Below, piece after piece: positions 30,310 through 41,341 of a stretch of DNA of 64,000 nucleotides. The stretch comes from Poecilobothrus nobilitatus. Taxonomy: Eukaryota; Arthropoda; Insecta; Diptera; Dolichopodidae. A program made the translations under genes and the position numbers. The DNA is taken from contig CAMUPU010000001.1 of assembly GCA_947095535.1 (NCBI GenBank), positions 1,365,331 through 1,429,330 of the forward strand. The letters run 5' to 3'. The first letter of the stretch is position 1, and each line of letters opens with the position of its first letter. The notes beneath the pieces are model-generated. The model ran no database searches. It saw only the letters and a list, made by a program, of their open reading frames with translations, and was not told the DNA's origin.

Positions 30310-30715
30310 TCAAATTTCATTAAATGGAACTGCTTCCTCATCTTCCTCAATTTCTTCTTCCACTTCTTCTTCTTCGTCTTCTAATTCAATTATCTGGAAC
30401 GGTGGTATAAATTCCTCAGTTTCTGCTAAATCTTCGTCGTCCATGGTGGACGTAATTTCATTTTCTTGTATGTGACCTTGTGTATTTACATCATCTACAG
30501 TTTCTTTAAATGGAAATGATGTGGAATCAGGCAGCATTTCAGCGAGTTGTTGAGCAGTCAGAATGGAAATGAACTAAATTTGAAAATAAAAGTTGAGTTA
30601 TATACTCATGTAGAAAAGTATAAAAGCAAATTAAACTCAATTAGATGATTAGTTTAAACCATGCTTTGGTCTATCATTTTATGTATAATAATTATTATAA
30701 CATTACCTTTAACAT
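30310..30715 (-). CDS. Acidic protein, candidate two-exon gene
   Basis: The clear part is a minus-strand frame 30537-30310 of 75 codons. Its C-terminal half is strongly acidic (ELEDEEEEVEEEIEEDEEA). Upstream in frame the coding look continues (SILTAQQLAE) to 30573, where a splice acceptor TTTATTTTCAAATTTAG ends at 30574. A donor AAG|GTAATG lies at 30706-30707, preceded by an ATG at 30715. This would give a 9-base first exon and a 133-base intron, in phase 0. Function is unknown; acidic proteins may serve as histone-like or activation factors. The proposed ATG is only 12 bases from the divergent integrase ATG, which weakens the model. The simple alternative is a start at 30537. Confidence 0.35.
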
Positions 30716-30727
30716 TTTTAAAACAAA

Positions 30728-31640
30728 ATGTCAAGAGCTCAAATAGTGACTGAAATTCATAGACAGGCAAGACGTAAATTTCTTAGAAGAAAATTCAAAC
30801 AGGAAAACAGAAAGGTCTAAATGACACGTGGCAAATCGATTTAGTCGAAATGATACCTTATGGAAAATTTAATAATGGTCGGTCATTGATACTTTTTCCA
30901 AATATGCCTATGCTGAACCTGTGAAAACAAAAAATGCTGAAAATGTTTTAAATGTCCTGAAATCAATTATTGTTAGAGCTAAAGTTATACCAAAAGATAT
31001 TCACTCTGATCAAGGCAAGGAATTTTTTAATTCACAATTTCAAAATTATATGAAAGAAAAATCAATCAATCATTATCACACATTTAGCGAATTAAAAGCA
31101 TCAGTTGTTGAACGATTTAACCGTACATTGAAAAATTCTATGTGGAAAAAATTTAGTTTAAACGGGAATTATAAATGGTTACCTTTTATACAATCATTAA
31201 TAAAAGAATATAATTCAACAAAACATAGCACAACAAAACTTCCTCCTGAAAAAATTACAAAGAAAAACGAAAAAAATATACTGCGGAATGTATATACTGA
31301 GCCTAAAATTTTTCAAAAAAGTAAATATAAGGTTGGTGAATATGTAAGAATAAGTAAATATAAAGGTCACTTCGAAAAAGGCTATCAACCAAATTGGTCA
31401 ACTGAAATATTTAAAATTGATAAGATCAATAATACCTATCCAGTTACATATCAATTATCAGATTATAAAAATAATCATATTTCAGGTAGTTTCTACAAAG
31501 AGGAACTCACTCCTGTTAAATATCCAAATTCTTACCTGTTAGAAAAAATTATTAAAAAAAAAGGTAATAAAGTTTTTGTTAAATGGTTAGGGTTCAATGA
31601 TGATCATAATACTTGGATTAATAAAAAAAATAGTTTTTAA
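30728..31640 (+). pseudogene. Retrovirus-like integrase with C-terminal chromodomain, frameshifted
   Basis: Integrase inserts the linear Polinton into the genome. The N-terminal part (ATG 30728) reads AQIVTEIHRQARRKFLRRKF, usual for Polinton integrases. After a frameshift near 30815, NDTWQIDLVEMIPY carries the first catalytic Asp. A second frameshift near 30885-30900, with a small deletion around the usual IDTFSKYA, leads to the long open frame 30921-31640. There lie DIHSDQGKEFF (second Asp) and VVERFNRTLKNSMWK (catalytic Glu), then an SH3-like KVGEYVRISKYKG segment. The C-terminus YLLEKIIKKKG then VKWLGFNDDHNTWI is a chromodomain, which may guide insertion to certain chromatin. All three catalytic residues are kept but in different frames. 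Confidence 0.85.
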
Positions 31641-31720
31641 TAAATTTGAACATATTTGATATTTATTTGTGCTATTTATACTAAAATTTTTAAATAAAAA
31701 TTTAAACATTATATTTCTAA

Positions 31721-34700
31721 TTAATTATTAACATTAGATCTTTTATATCCATAGGGAAATGAACTACCATCTTCCATAAATTTACGTTTTTCTAATCTAG
31801 TTTGATATTTTTTTATTTCAGGAACTGTGATAACTTTATGCTCTTTATTACGTCGAATATTTTGTGAAAGTATGTATATATCGTTATCTTCCTTCACATT
31901 TAGCACCGCTTCTTTAATTGTATTAAAATTAATTTTTTGGGAGGCTGTATAGTTTAAACAAATTCCTTTAACTTTACAAACTAGTTTTTCTTCATTGTCT
32001 TTCATTCGGTGAACTTTATATGCATAGTTTTTAGGGCCTCCACTTACAAATTCTGTAATGTAACTTCCAACACTATAACATTCTAGTTCATCGGTCATAT
32101 CTCCTATAAAATCTCCTGTTTGTGGTTCATATTCTCCTGTACGACTTATATATATTACGGAATCAGTGTCATAATATAAAACTCTATCCTTTAGTTTTTC
32201 TAAATAACTAAATAATTTTAATCGAGCTTGAGTAGTTGTATAAGCTGCAATACATACATTTACAGTAGATAATGATTCACCTGCTTCTTCTTTGTACTGC
32301 CAATTAACTATAATGTTTTCCTCACTTACTGGAAGAATACCACAAACGTCTATAGATGGATTTGTTAACATGTCATACAAATCCTTAGGTTGATTAATAA
32401 TTATTGTTTTTTGTAAGTTTTCTCTCTGTGCAAATTTACCCCAAAAAGAATTAAGCATTAATTTTGCAAAAGATCGTAGTCCCTGATTAATTACAATTTC
32501 ATTAAATTCTAGTTGAATATTTTCATTTCTAAGAAAATCCGTTATATATACTTCTCTTTCTCTTCCTTTGTTATACAGTTACTAGGCCATCCCGATGCTT
32601 GTTGTTTTATTTTTAAAAATTTGTTCATCATTTGTGTGAAAAGACCATCTGTTTTTGTTACACCATTGTATTGACATATGTTGTAACTCCATATTTCATG
32701 AATTTCTAATATTTTATATTTCCATTCAAGAGCTTTTAACACTTCATCAATAATCCATGTTCCAAGTAAAGCTCTTTCGTTATCATTATGTAAACAAAAT
32801 TCATTTAGGTTTTTTTCCTCACTACATGTGCGACATAAGGAAAACATTAATTTGTTGTTTTGTTTTACAGGTAATATTGGATGTATAAGATTTTCTGGTG
32901 GTAAAATTTTACATTTTATAACTCCATTCAAATCTTTTAAATTTTGTTTAGTACAATTAACGTTTCCTACATAAACATCTGGATCGCCGACAGGAAATTT
33001 TCCATATTTGCAAACCCATGGATATAAAGAACAAATATCTATATATTTTATTTTTTCTCCTTTTTTACATTTGTAGTAGTTGTAAACATTATCTGTACGA
33101 CCACCATAAAAAGAATCCCGAGGTTTTAATGGTGAAAGTTGTACTAATGGATGGTTATTTAAGTAATTCATTTTGCTTTTACTTATTTGACAATTAAAAT
33201 CACATTCCCACATTTCAATTACATTGTAATCTAATCTTTTCAACCTATCAGATTTTCTAATAGTTCTATCATGTCGTTCATTCATTGTATCATTTTCATC
33301 ATTATATAAATATGAATTACGATTACGTGGAAAACAGTTAGGATGACCGTGATAATAATATCCATAAAATTCAAAAACTTGATTAGTTTCTGAACAAAAA
33401 CCATCAACTTTTACACCGGCTACGACAGCTTCTTTTTGTTTAGCAGCATGTCTAATGTTAATATTCCGTTTTTCCTCCTCCCAAACCAACCATTGAATAG
33501 CTGCCTTTGATTGGTTATCTGAATACCTATACCCGTTTTTGGGTATTAAACCAATCGTATCTGGTTTTAAAAAATTACGTCTAAATGCAAGATTACAAGC
33601 AGACGCTATAGTTGTGGCCTCTAGAAAAGGTTCAACGTTACATTCTCTAAGAAAAATTTTCTGAACTTTAAGCATGATTGCGTTAGTATTGCTACGTCAT
33701 TTATACAATATTTTACAATATCATTTTCCATATAGAATTCATCATTTTTGTGATCTTCATACCATTTCAGAAATACTTCACATTCGTTAGTTTTCATGGT
33801 ATCTAGGTTATAATATTCAACAGGTGGTAATGGTCCAATATAATTTTTATTTTCCGTTGTATTGAAGAGATGCGGGAAATATCCTTTTTTAAATCAAAGG
33901 CCTTTGGTAATTTTGATAATGCCATTGCAAAGTAATTAATTGAGTCTATAAATTTTATGTTATCTAATAACATCATGATAATTTTTGAACCTCGCATAAT
34001 TAGTTTAGTTTTTAAAGAGGTTTTTTCTAATATAATATTTAAAATAAATTGATGGTCAAAAGATTGTCCATTATGTGCTATTACCACGATAGTTTTAATA
34101 GCAATTCTTTTCTTATCTCCATTATGTACATCAGAAATTGCTCTATAATATTTCCCTCTTTAATTCCTTTTCTTCTAAATTTACATGTTTCACAAAAATA
34201 TAACGAGGACAACGAAATACATGCGTCACATTTTTGCTCGAAAACACACACATTTGGTTCATGTAGTTTAATATCTGATAGAATGCCTCTTATGCCTCTC
34301 CAAAAGCTTTTTCTTGTTGTGTTTCCAAATCGTAAAATATATAAATAAAATTTTTTAGTTTAGGTTGATTTTTGTTTTGTTGAATAAAACATTTATGATT
34401 CTCAGGAACATAGTTACTGCAAATCTTGCAAAAGTATTCACCACATACATGGTTTCTGTCGGCTCTATAAAGTTTTAAGCAAGACAAACATTTTTTAACT
34501 TCGTCACAAATACTGTTGCGATTTGAACATGACGCCCTATGGTTATCTAAACACATTCGACCTCGAAATTAACGATTACAATCATTGCATAAAATCTGTT
34601 TTAAATTATTAAGACATGGTGGATAATTTTGACAGCATGGATATGTTCCTGTGCATCTATGATTACTTTTGTTGTTGTATGGAATGTGGCATTCTTCACA

Positions 34701-35530
34701 ATAATAACTGGCGCAAAAGGTTGCAGTCAGCGATTTTATTACGTTGTAGTGATTTTTATAAAACAACAAATTTAGCCGTTTTTCAGGTCCAATTCCTTCA
34801 AATATTACCTCTCTGCCTCTTGTTCCCCATTTGTACACAACAATTTTATAATTTTTCAAATATTCTTGAAACTTTTTGAGTTCGTGTATTCCACAACCTT
34901 TATTTGGAATTTTTACTCCTGCATTTTTAGTTAGTTCGATAGCTTTTAAAGTTTGTAATTTTCCTGTATCATTACGAATTTTGTGTTTGTAGTTCTTATC
35001 ATTTTTATTTTGTGATATTGCCACAATTAAGGCCTGAGGTAGACATAAATTGTTTTTGTTTTTAATGCAAATTATTCCGTTTCGCTTTAAGCTTTCCTCA
35101 TCATATGATGAATATTTTTGTGATCTTCCTCTCCCAAATGGTAGCCTTACAGAAGTAACTGAAAGACAAAATGTATCTGTGCTTAAACCTGTAACATAAA
35201 AACAACATAAAAGTATTAATAATCAAATAATAATGAAGTATTTATTTAGTAGTTACCTTCAGAATTACCTTTTGAAAAATGTTTGANNNNNNNNNNNNNN
35301 NNNNNNNNNNNNNNNNNNNNNNNNNNNNNNNNNNNNNNNNNNNNNNNNNNNNNNNNNNNNNNNNNNNNNNNNNNNNNNNNNNNNNNNNNNNNNNNNNNNN
35401 NNNNNNNNNNNNNNNNNNNNNNNNNNNNNNNNNNNNNNNNNNNNNNNNNNNNNNNNNNNNNNNNNNNNNNNNNNNNNNNNNNNNNNAATTTATTTTTAAA
35501 ATGAAAATTAGAAAAAATAAGCATACTCAA
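31721..35530 (-). pseudogene. Protein-primed family-B DNA polymerase, frameshifted
   Basis: The replicase of the Polinton, read leftward. Exon 1 lies partly under the N gap and ends at 35257. A 68-base intron (35189-35256) joins in phase 1. Next come a possible OTU-like region (Cys 35045, His 34751), a Cys-rich zinc-binding zone (34700-34430), Exo I YDLETQ, Exo II AHNGQSFDHQF (about 34080), Exo III YCINDV (about 33705), motif A DICSLYP (about 33040), motif B LMLNSFWGKF (about 32455) and motif C YYDTDSVIY (about 32165). It ends at 31721. Lesions: TAA at 34569-34571 in frame, and frameshifts near 34290, 34110, 33850, 33680 and 32545. All polymerase motifs remain. It converges on the integrase gene. 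Confidence 0.88.
35287..35486. other. Assembly gap of 200 N
   Basis: Exactly 200 N, so the true length is probably unknown. It falls in the 5' exon of the PolB gene. Confidence 0.98.
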
Positions 35531-35811
35531 CTTAATACATAACGAAAACGTAATTTGTCTACCATCTGTATGACATAATTACAAATTTCAATTTAAATCT
35601 TCTGATTACATAGTTTCGTAGATTACGTAGATTTACATAGAAATTAATAACCTTTTGATTTTCCTTTTTGTTTTCACCTTCTAATTTCATAACATACAAG
35701 CCATCCTATACCAGGTATTCAGAAATTTAAGAATGCAATATATTCTTAATAAATTTATCTTGGTAATTCAATTTATTCTTTTACATTTTTTTTTTGTATC
35801 TTTTAAATAAT
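35531..35811. other. Polinton right subterminal non-coding DNA
   Basis: AT-rich DNA between the PolB 5' end and the right TIR. No gene seen. The PolB promoter should lie here or in the TIR. Confidence 0.4.
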
Positions 35812-36452
35812 ATACAAATATTGTAAACAAAACCAGATTTAATCAAGCGAAAAAAAGAAAAAGGTACATGTGGACGCTAATTTCTATTTTGAATTTCTTT
35901 TTAACCTTTTTATATGCAACATATATATGTAGATATATATTCTACGTTCTTACTATACTATACTATACCAATCTATTTGCATTCAACTGTTCTTGCCTCT
36001 TTCTTTTTCTACCTTTTTAAAATACTACATAGTAATCTAAACCAGATATTCTGCTAAAACAAAAAAAAAAAAAAAAAAAAAAACGAAGATGCTAATTGTT
36101 ATTTTGTATTTCTTCCTATAGTAAACCAACACAAAAAAACAGGCATTCCTTAAAGATATACTTTAAAACTAGTTCACCAACATTAAATAACACGTGCTTT
36201 AATATTTACATATAATAGTTTTGCTAACTATTTTCATGTTGACCTATTATAATATACAATCAAAGAGCTCTAAAAGACTTGTTTTACCCCAACTTCTAAC
36301 AGAATCCAGGTCACAACACTTCCGGTTTCTCTAAAGTTCAAGGTCATTCAAATATAGGTTAATTTGCGTGGGCGTGCGATATGGTTTATTAAAAACTAGG
36401 TCGTGCGATATGGGCTTATTTTTTCCCATGCCAAAGTGCCCCTATACCTACT
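35812..36452 (-). repeat. Polinton right terminal inverted repeat
   Basis: About 641 bases, the inverted match of 22508-23014. It holds two extra segments of about 57 and 73 bases that are absent on the left. The end reads CCTATACCTACT at 36441-36452. Confidence 0.9.
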
Positions 36453-36458
36453 GAAAAC
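36453..36458. repeat. Right 6-bp target duplication (GAAAAC)
   Basis: GAAAAC directly after the TIR, 5 of 6 identical to the left GAGAAC. Confidence 0.75.
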
Positions 36459-37430
36459 ACCTCCCTGAATTAAATATCTAGGAAATGGCCCAGGCGGATG
36501 TGGTAGGGGGGATTAAAACCATGTTTCAGACAGTGTTTTAAGATACTTATTATCACTATATAGGAAGTAGTGAAGTCGCAGTGGTTTGTTAGCGTTCGTA
36601 TAGGGTGTCCTGCAAAAGTACGGCGCTCAGAGGAGAAAACCTTTCAAATAAAATTCCTCAATCCACCGTTGAACAGCATATGGCAATGGATGAATGGTTA
36701 GCGGATAGCCGCTAGTATGCGAATTCTGGATACGAGGCGACTTCCAGTTTCTAAAAGCCTTCTCCTAGTAATGCGGAGCTCCGCCAGGGGTGACTTTTGT
36801 TCTCTAGCTACTCGTGGGGACAAAGTGGAAACAAACCTAGTAAACAAAATTCAAGGGGAAGAGGTCTCCCCATAGGCTTCACAAATACTGACATCTGCCG
36901 CAACAGAGGGTGATACCAATCTACACCCTCATAACTTCAGTGTGGATTGGATTTAACCTCATAACTTCAGTGAAGATTGGATTGGGTTCAGTTATTTCTT
37001 CCGATGCAATATACACTTTCAAGTGCACAAGCGACTAAAGAACATAAAACTCCTGCGTATGAGCCTTTGAGAAATAAGAGACAAAAAATCCTTACCATAA
37101 GGGAGTAAAAAACTTGACGGCGTTCAGCATAAAGTTCAGCCCTCCACAGATACTAACTACAGAGACGCTATTAACATCCCCACAAAATCTTGATAGGAGA
37201 GCACCTAGGCCAGAAATCCTTCTTGGCGGAAAAACCAAAAGGTGCCAAAGAGGGAATAAAAGCCCAATTCGACGAAATAAGCCTCAAACCAGTGTGGATG
37301 CTAATAACCTGTCTTGATTATAACACATCAAGTAGGCTCAAGAGAATGGTCGCCAAATTAATCATGGACGACTTCATTATAATCCGCGCCATCCGTGAAG
37401 ATAAATTCCAAAATTATAATTAATAACGGG
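36459..37430 (+). pseudogene. LOA/R1-like element, 5' region and ORF1 scrap
   Basis: GC-richer than its surroundings and mostly untranslated. A 31-base tandem duplication (CCTCATAACTTCAGTG twice) lies at 36926-36985. At 37114-37420 two overlapping frames carry a patchy coding signal (KPKGAKEGIKAQFDEISLKP; KRMVAKLIMDDFIIIRAIRE). They may be the remains of a gag-like ORF1. I cannot name a domain. The region lies upstream, on the same strand, of RT and RNase H remains of one lineage. I infer that all belong to one decayed element, with AT-rich insertions at 37430-38330 and 39900-40110. Confidence 0.4.
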
Positions 37431-38330
37431 CTACTGTAAAGTATTGTTAAAATAAAATGATAACTCCTTCATTTAGGTACCTTAACTGTATCTTTATTTT
37501 ACTTAGTTTTACTATTTATAGTTTATTACTAATGCTACTAATACTACTGCAATAATTACTTTAATTCTATATAAAATCATATTATTTGGTAATCAATACC
37601 AATTACATTCTTTTCTCTAATTATGATTATGTATGATAGTCTACTGTTTTTTTTTCTCTTTTTTTTTGTTTTATTAATACTTCGTAATTTGCACTCTTTT
37701 ATAGATTTTATATATATGTACTATTAAATTATAATTTAACATAAAAAAAAAATATTAAAATTATATACTATGTACGAGCTGAAGAACTCTTCTTGAGATT
37801 ACGAAAATAAATAAATAAATTAATACATTAAATACAGCATAGCATAATTATTGCCTTCGTTAGGTCGTTAATATTGAACAAAGAAAGTATGAAATATGAT
37901 TAATTATGATTTTTCAATGTATCGTATTCAATGTATGATTTGCAACAGTTAATCAATTTATAACATTGTATTCATATCATATTCATATTTATTAGGTCGG
38001 TCAATGCATTCATATTAGATTGTTAAAGAATGCTGATTTAACAAAAGGTTGACCACCTATACAGTTCTTGTATTGGTATTTAAGGGCAATTCATTATACT
38101 ATACTTTGTATTTTATATTACATTTGCATTACTCTGAAAGAAAAAGGAAAGGGAAACAAAATTTATATAAAAAAATAATTTTCTTTACTCAAAACATTTT
38201 TGTTCTTTTTTTCACTTTTCTTTTCATTCAAAAAAGAAAATTTTATATATTTTAAATATTAGATGATATTATCGTGAGGGTAAAAAAAATATTGTATTGT
38301 ATCTTAATGCTATTTACTATATTTTACCTG
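37431..38330. other. AT-rich stretch without genes
   Basis: Homopolymer-rich DNA with a few AATAAATAAATAAAT tracts (37807-37822). It probably derives from one or more insertions into the LOA/R1-like element. No coding content. Confidence 0.45.
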
Positions 38331-39895
38331 CTTACCGAATGAGGAGGAAGAAGCTCTATCAAAAGACGTCATCAAGCTGGTTGAGTATTGTATAGATGAG
38401 TCACTTTTAAATTATCTTACTACTAACAATTTAGGTATACTAAATAAAGGGAATACGGCAAGCTTTGAAAACCAAATTAGGCAGGAAGTACTAGACATTA
38501 CAATAGCAAGTCTTTGCCTTACCTATCTCTGATCACAAACACCTTTGTTTTAACTTATATACTTCCCTGAAGGAAAACATAATGTTTAGAAATGCAATAC
38601 CAGTGTACACACACATATGCGAAATAAATTACTAGGAGCAAACAATAAGTGGTCCAAACTGCATTAACCTCCATGCAAAAAAACTCGTAAGTAATATTAC
38701 AAATGCATACGTACAAAGGTGCCCAATTTCCGATAAAAAGGTTATTCGAGGTTATCGATTATAGGCAAGTCCCTTGGTGGAATGAAGAAATTGCCGCTAA
38801 TAATTGAAATTGCTGTGAAGAAAAGTGTTAACTAAAGACACACCAGCAGATAACGGTGTCTTAGACAATCCAGATGGCTCTCTAACAACGAGCAGCTTGG
38901 AAGCATAAGAAGTTTTATTTGCAACACATTTTCCGGGCTGCAACTTTGTAGCCAATATTGAAGATACTCAGGCAGAGGAAAGGTCGCTTCGACCTACTCA
39001 TTAGAGACCTTACAAATAGAATCGCCACTCCTAATAAGGTTATATGGGCTATAAACACTTTTGAGCCATTCAAATCTGCAGGGATAGACAAAATTTTTCA
39101 TGCATCTACAGCCGCGAATAGAGATTTTTATGCCAAATTTATTAAAAATCTTTAAAGTTAGTTTCATTTGAAGGTGCATCTTAGAAATATGGAGAAAGGT
39201 AAAGGTCGTATTTATTCCAAAGACGGGAAATCGTTCAACTGAAATGTCTAAATCATACCGCCCTATTAGCCTTACATCCTTTTTCATTAAAACAATGGAA
39301 GAACCTGTGGATAATCACATCCGAACTGGACCTAACATTATCCGACTTCACCCTAGGCAACATGCAAAAGGGAAAGTCAACAGAGTCAGCCCTTCATGAT
39401 CTTTTAAGATCCATTGAAAAGAGAAAGTCAACAGAATCAGCCTTTCATGATCTTTTAAGATCCATTGAAAAGGCAATTGACTGCAAAGAAATAACCCTAT
39501 GGGCATTCGTAAACATAAAGGTGGTTTCGACAACAGTCCTCATGATGATATATTAACGGCGGCTGGGAATAAAGGAATTGAACCGGGGTCGATTAAATTC
39601 TTAAAATCGAACAACAACAGCAAATCTAGCTGATAGTACAACAACGGTACAGACACAAAGGGGATGCCCGAGTACTATCTCCACTTTTATGATCTGTTGT
39701 CATTGATGAGTTACGTGAACACCTTACTGAACTTCGCTTCGAGGTAATAGGCTATGTCCATTGTCATCATGGAAACGTTTAACACTGTCATCTCAAAAAG
39801 GCTACAAAATGCAAATTTTCAGCATCACTTGACCTGAAATAAATGTTATATATCACTTTAACGTGTTTGTAAGAGGTCAAATATCCAGGCATAAC
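38331..39895 (+). pseudogene. LOA/R1-like element: endonuclease end and reverse transcriptase
   Basis: The piece 38330-38530 reads LNKGNTASFENQIRQEVLDI then TIAS, the end of an endonuclease of the R1/LOA group. Linker fragments follow. RT blocks start near 38930, with AINTFEPFKSAGIDKIF at about 39050-39100, KVVFIPKTGNRST then SYRPISLTSFFIKTMEE (39200-39300) and KGKSTESALHDLLRSIEK (about 39365). A 51-base tandem duplication in frame repeats the last block. It continues to ITLWAFVNIKVVSTT where the family has a first catalytic Asp (WAFVDIKGAFD-like), so that Asp has become Asn. Many frame breaks. The YADD zone is not seen. Confidence 0.7.
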
Positions 39896-40110
39896 ATTGT
39901 ATTTTTTTATTTATTTATTTATTTATATATTCATCTCAAAGGTACAGAGTATATTATAGATAATTATAAAGTATTTATAAGTAAAATTTAAAAAATAAAA
40001 CTCAGTGCTTAAAAAAAATTAATGTAGACCAATTAAAACTAATGTAATGTAGAAAAATGATATTGAACTAAATTGGAACATTAACATCAAATGAGTCCAT
40101 GAGTCCTGCT
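39896..40110 (-). repeat. 3' end of a minus-strand non-LTR element inserted in the LOA/R1-like copy
   Basis: A T-rich start (TTTTTTTATTTATTTATTTA at 39902-39925) is the reverse of an (AAAT)n tail. The following AT-rich 180 bases lack coding sense and separate RT from RNase H remains. Confidence 0.45.
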
Positions 40111-41150
40111 AAGGAAATACAGGCTACGTGGACACGCAAAAGTATCTTTAGGAGGAAATGGGGCATCCTAAATGATTTACTGGTGCTACAGAAGCATAGT
40201 GCTCTTTATAATAACGTATGGTTCCACAGTATAGTGGACCAAAACCTTCCAAAATAAAACTCAGCTTATGCTGAACAAAATTCAATTTTGCATGTCTTGG
40301 AATAACAGGAACAATTAGAACCTGCTTGACTGCATCTATGGAAATTATTCTAAACTCTTTCCACTGCAACACCAAATAGAAAAGGAAGCGGGAAAGGGAG
40401 TAATAAGAACTCTGAAAGGCAAAAACTATTCGTCAAAGAAATTTAAGCGTCATATTTCCCTGCTGAAAAATTCCAAAATACATGCGATTGCCTTAATCAT
40501 ATCAGAAGAAACGCCAACTGCATATAACTTTGAATTTCCATTTAAAGTTATAATTAGAGAGCACAAGGACTGGCAATAAAAACCTCCTGAACTAGAAGCA
40601 AATTATAATAAATGGTACACAGATGGGTTTAAAACCAATGACGGGGGAGTTGTTGGAGTTAAAGGTCCTAATTTCTCGATATCCTTACCACTCGGTAAAT
40701 AGTCTTCCAAACTGAACTAATTGCTTTGGACATATGTATCCACGAAAACCTATGAAGAGCAACTCGACAAGCTACAATAAATATTATAACAAATAGCCAA
40801 ACAGTTCTTAAATTTCTATTACCTAATAAATAAGAGTCAAGAATGGTTTGAGACTGTCTCCAGAAACTTCTAACCCTGGCAAATAGAAATAATGTAGTTC
40901 TAATCTGGCTAATAGGATACATAGGAGTTGAAGGAAATGAACAGGCAGATTGCTTTGAAAACATCGGTTCTACATCAAAATTCATTAGGCCGAAATCATT
41001 CTGCGAAGATCCAAAGGACACTCAAAACTTATTCTCCGCAGATGAACAGAGCAAGAGCACAAAATCTACTGGAATAATCTTCCACGTTTAAGTACATTGT
41101 TGCTTTTAAACGATATCAGTTATAAAAGATTTGTGTCTTTGATATTTAAA
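40111..41150 (+). pseudogene. LOA/R1-like element: RT C-terminus and RNase H
   Basis: In mixed frames a C-terminal RT region (40110-40560) is followed by an RNase H domain. KWYTDG(F)KTNDG at about 40610-40640 holds the first catalytic Asp. FQTELIALDICIHENL (about 40710-40750) has the Glu, and INIITNSQTVLKFL (about 40780-40820) shows Asn in place of the Asp expected in ITDS. VVLIWLIGYIGVEGNEQADC (about 40890-40950) is the C-terminal block with the last Asp. RNase H is found in the I, LOA and R1-type non-LTR elements but not in most jockey elements, and that supports the lineage call. Frames are broken repeatedly. Confidence 0.7.
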
Positions 41151-41182
41151 ATTGAAGAGAATAATATGATATTTGATTAATA

Positions 41183-41227
41183 GTGTTGAATAATAATAAT
41201 AATAATAAGAATAATAATAATAATAGC

Positions 41228-41261
<34 letters not shown>

Positions 41262-41303
41262 ATAATAGTAATAATAATAATAATATTAATAATAATATTA
41301 ATG

Positions 41304-41341
<38 letters not shown>

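Larger units (their letters stand above)
22508..36452. mobile_element. Polinton/Maverick element, 13.9 kb, near complete
   Basis: Inverted ends beginning AGTAGGTATAGGGGCACTTT at both termini, a 6-bp target duplication, and the hallmark set of PolB, integrase, packaging ATPase, adenain-like protease, major capsid and penton proteins identify a Polinton (Maverick). Such elements are protein-primed, self-synthesising DNA transposons related to adintoviruses and virophages. The plus-strand block (24755-31640) is the virion-and-integration module. PolB occupies the minus strand at the right end. Lesions: frameshifts in the conserved ORF, core-like gene, integrase and PolB, plus in-frame stops in the penton and PolB genes. 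Length is usual for insect Polintons (about 13-18 kb). Confidence 0.95.

Noticed and set aside
34616..34879. Plus-strand 87-codon frame
   Set aside because: Antisense of the Cys-rich zone of PolB.
35246..35542. Three open frames across the gap
   Set aside because: They are made of N; only the minus frame before the intron donor has meaning.
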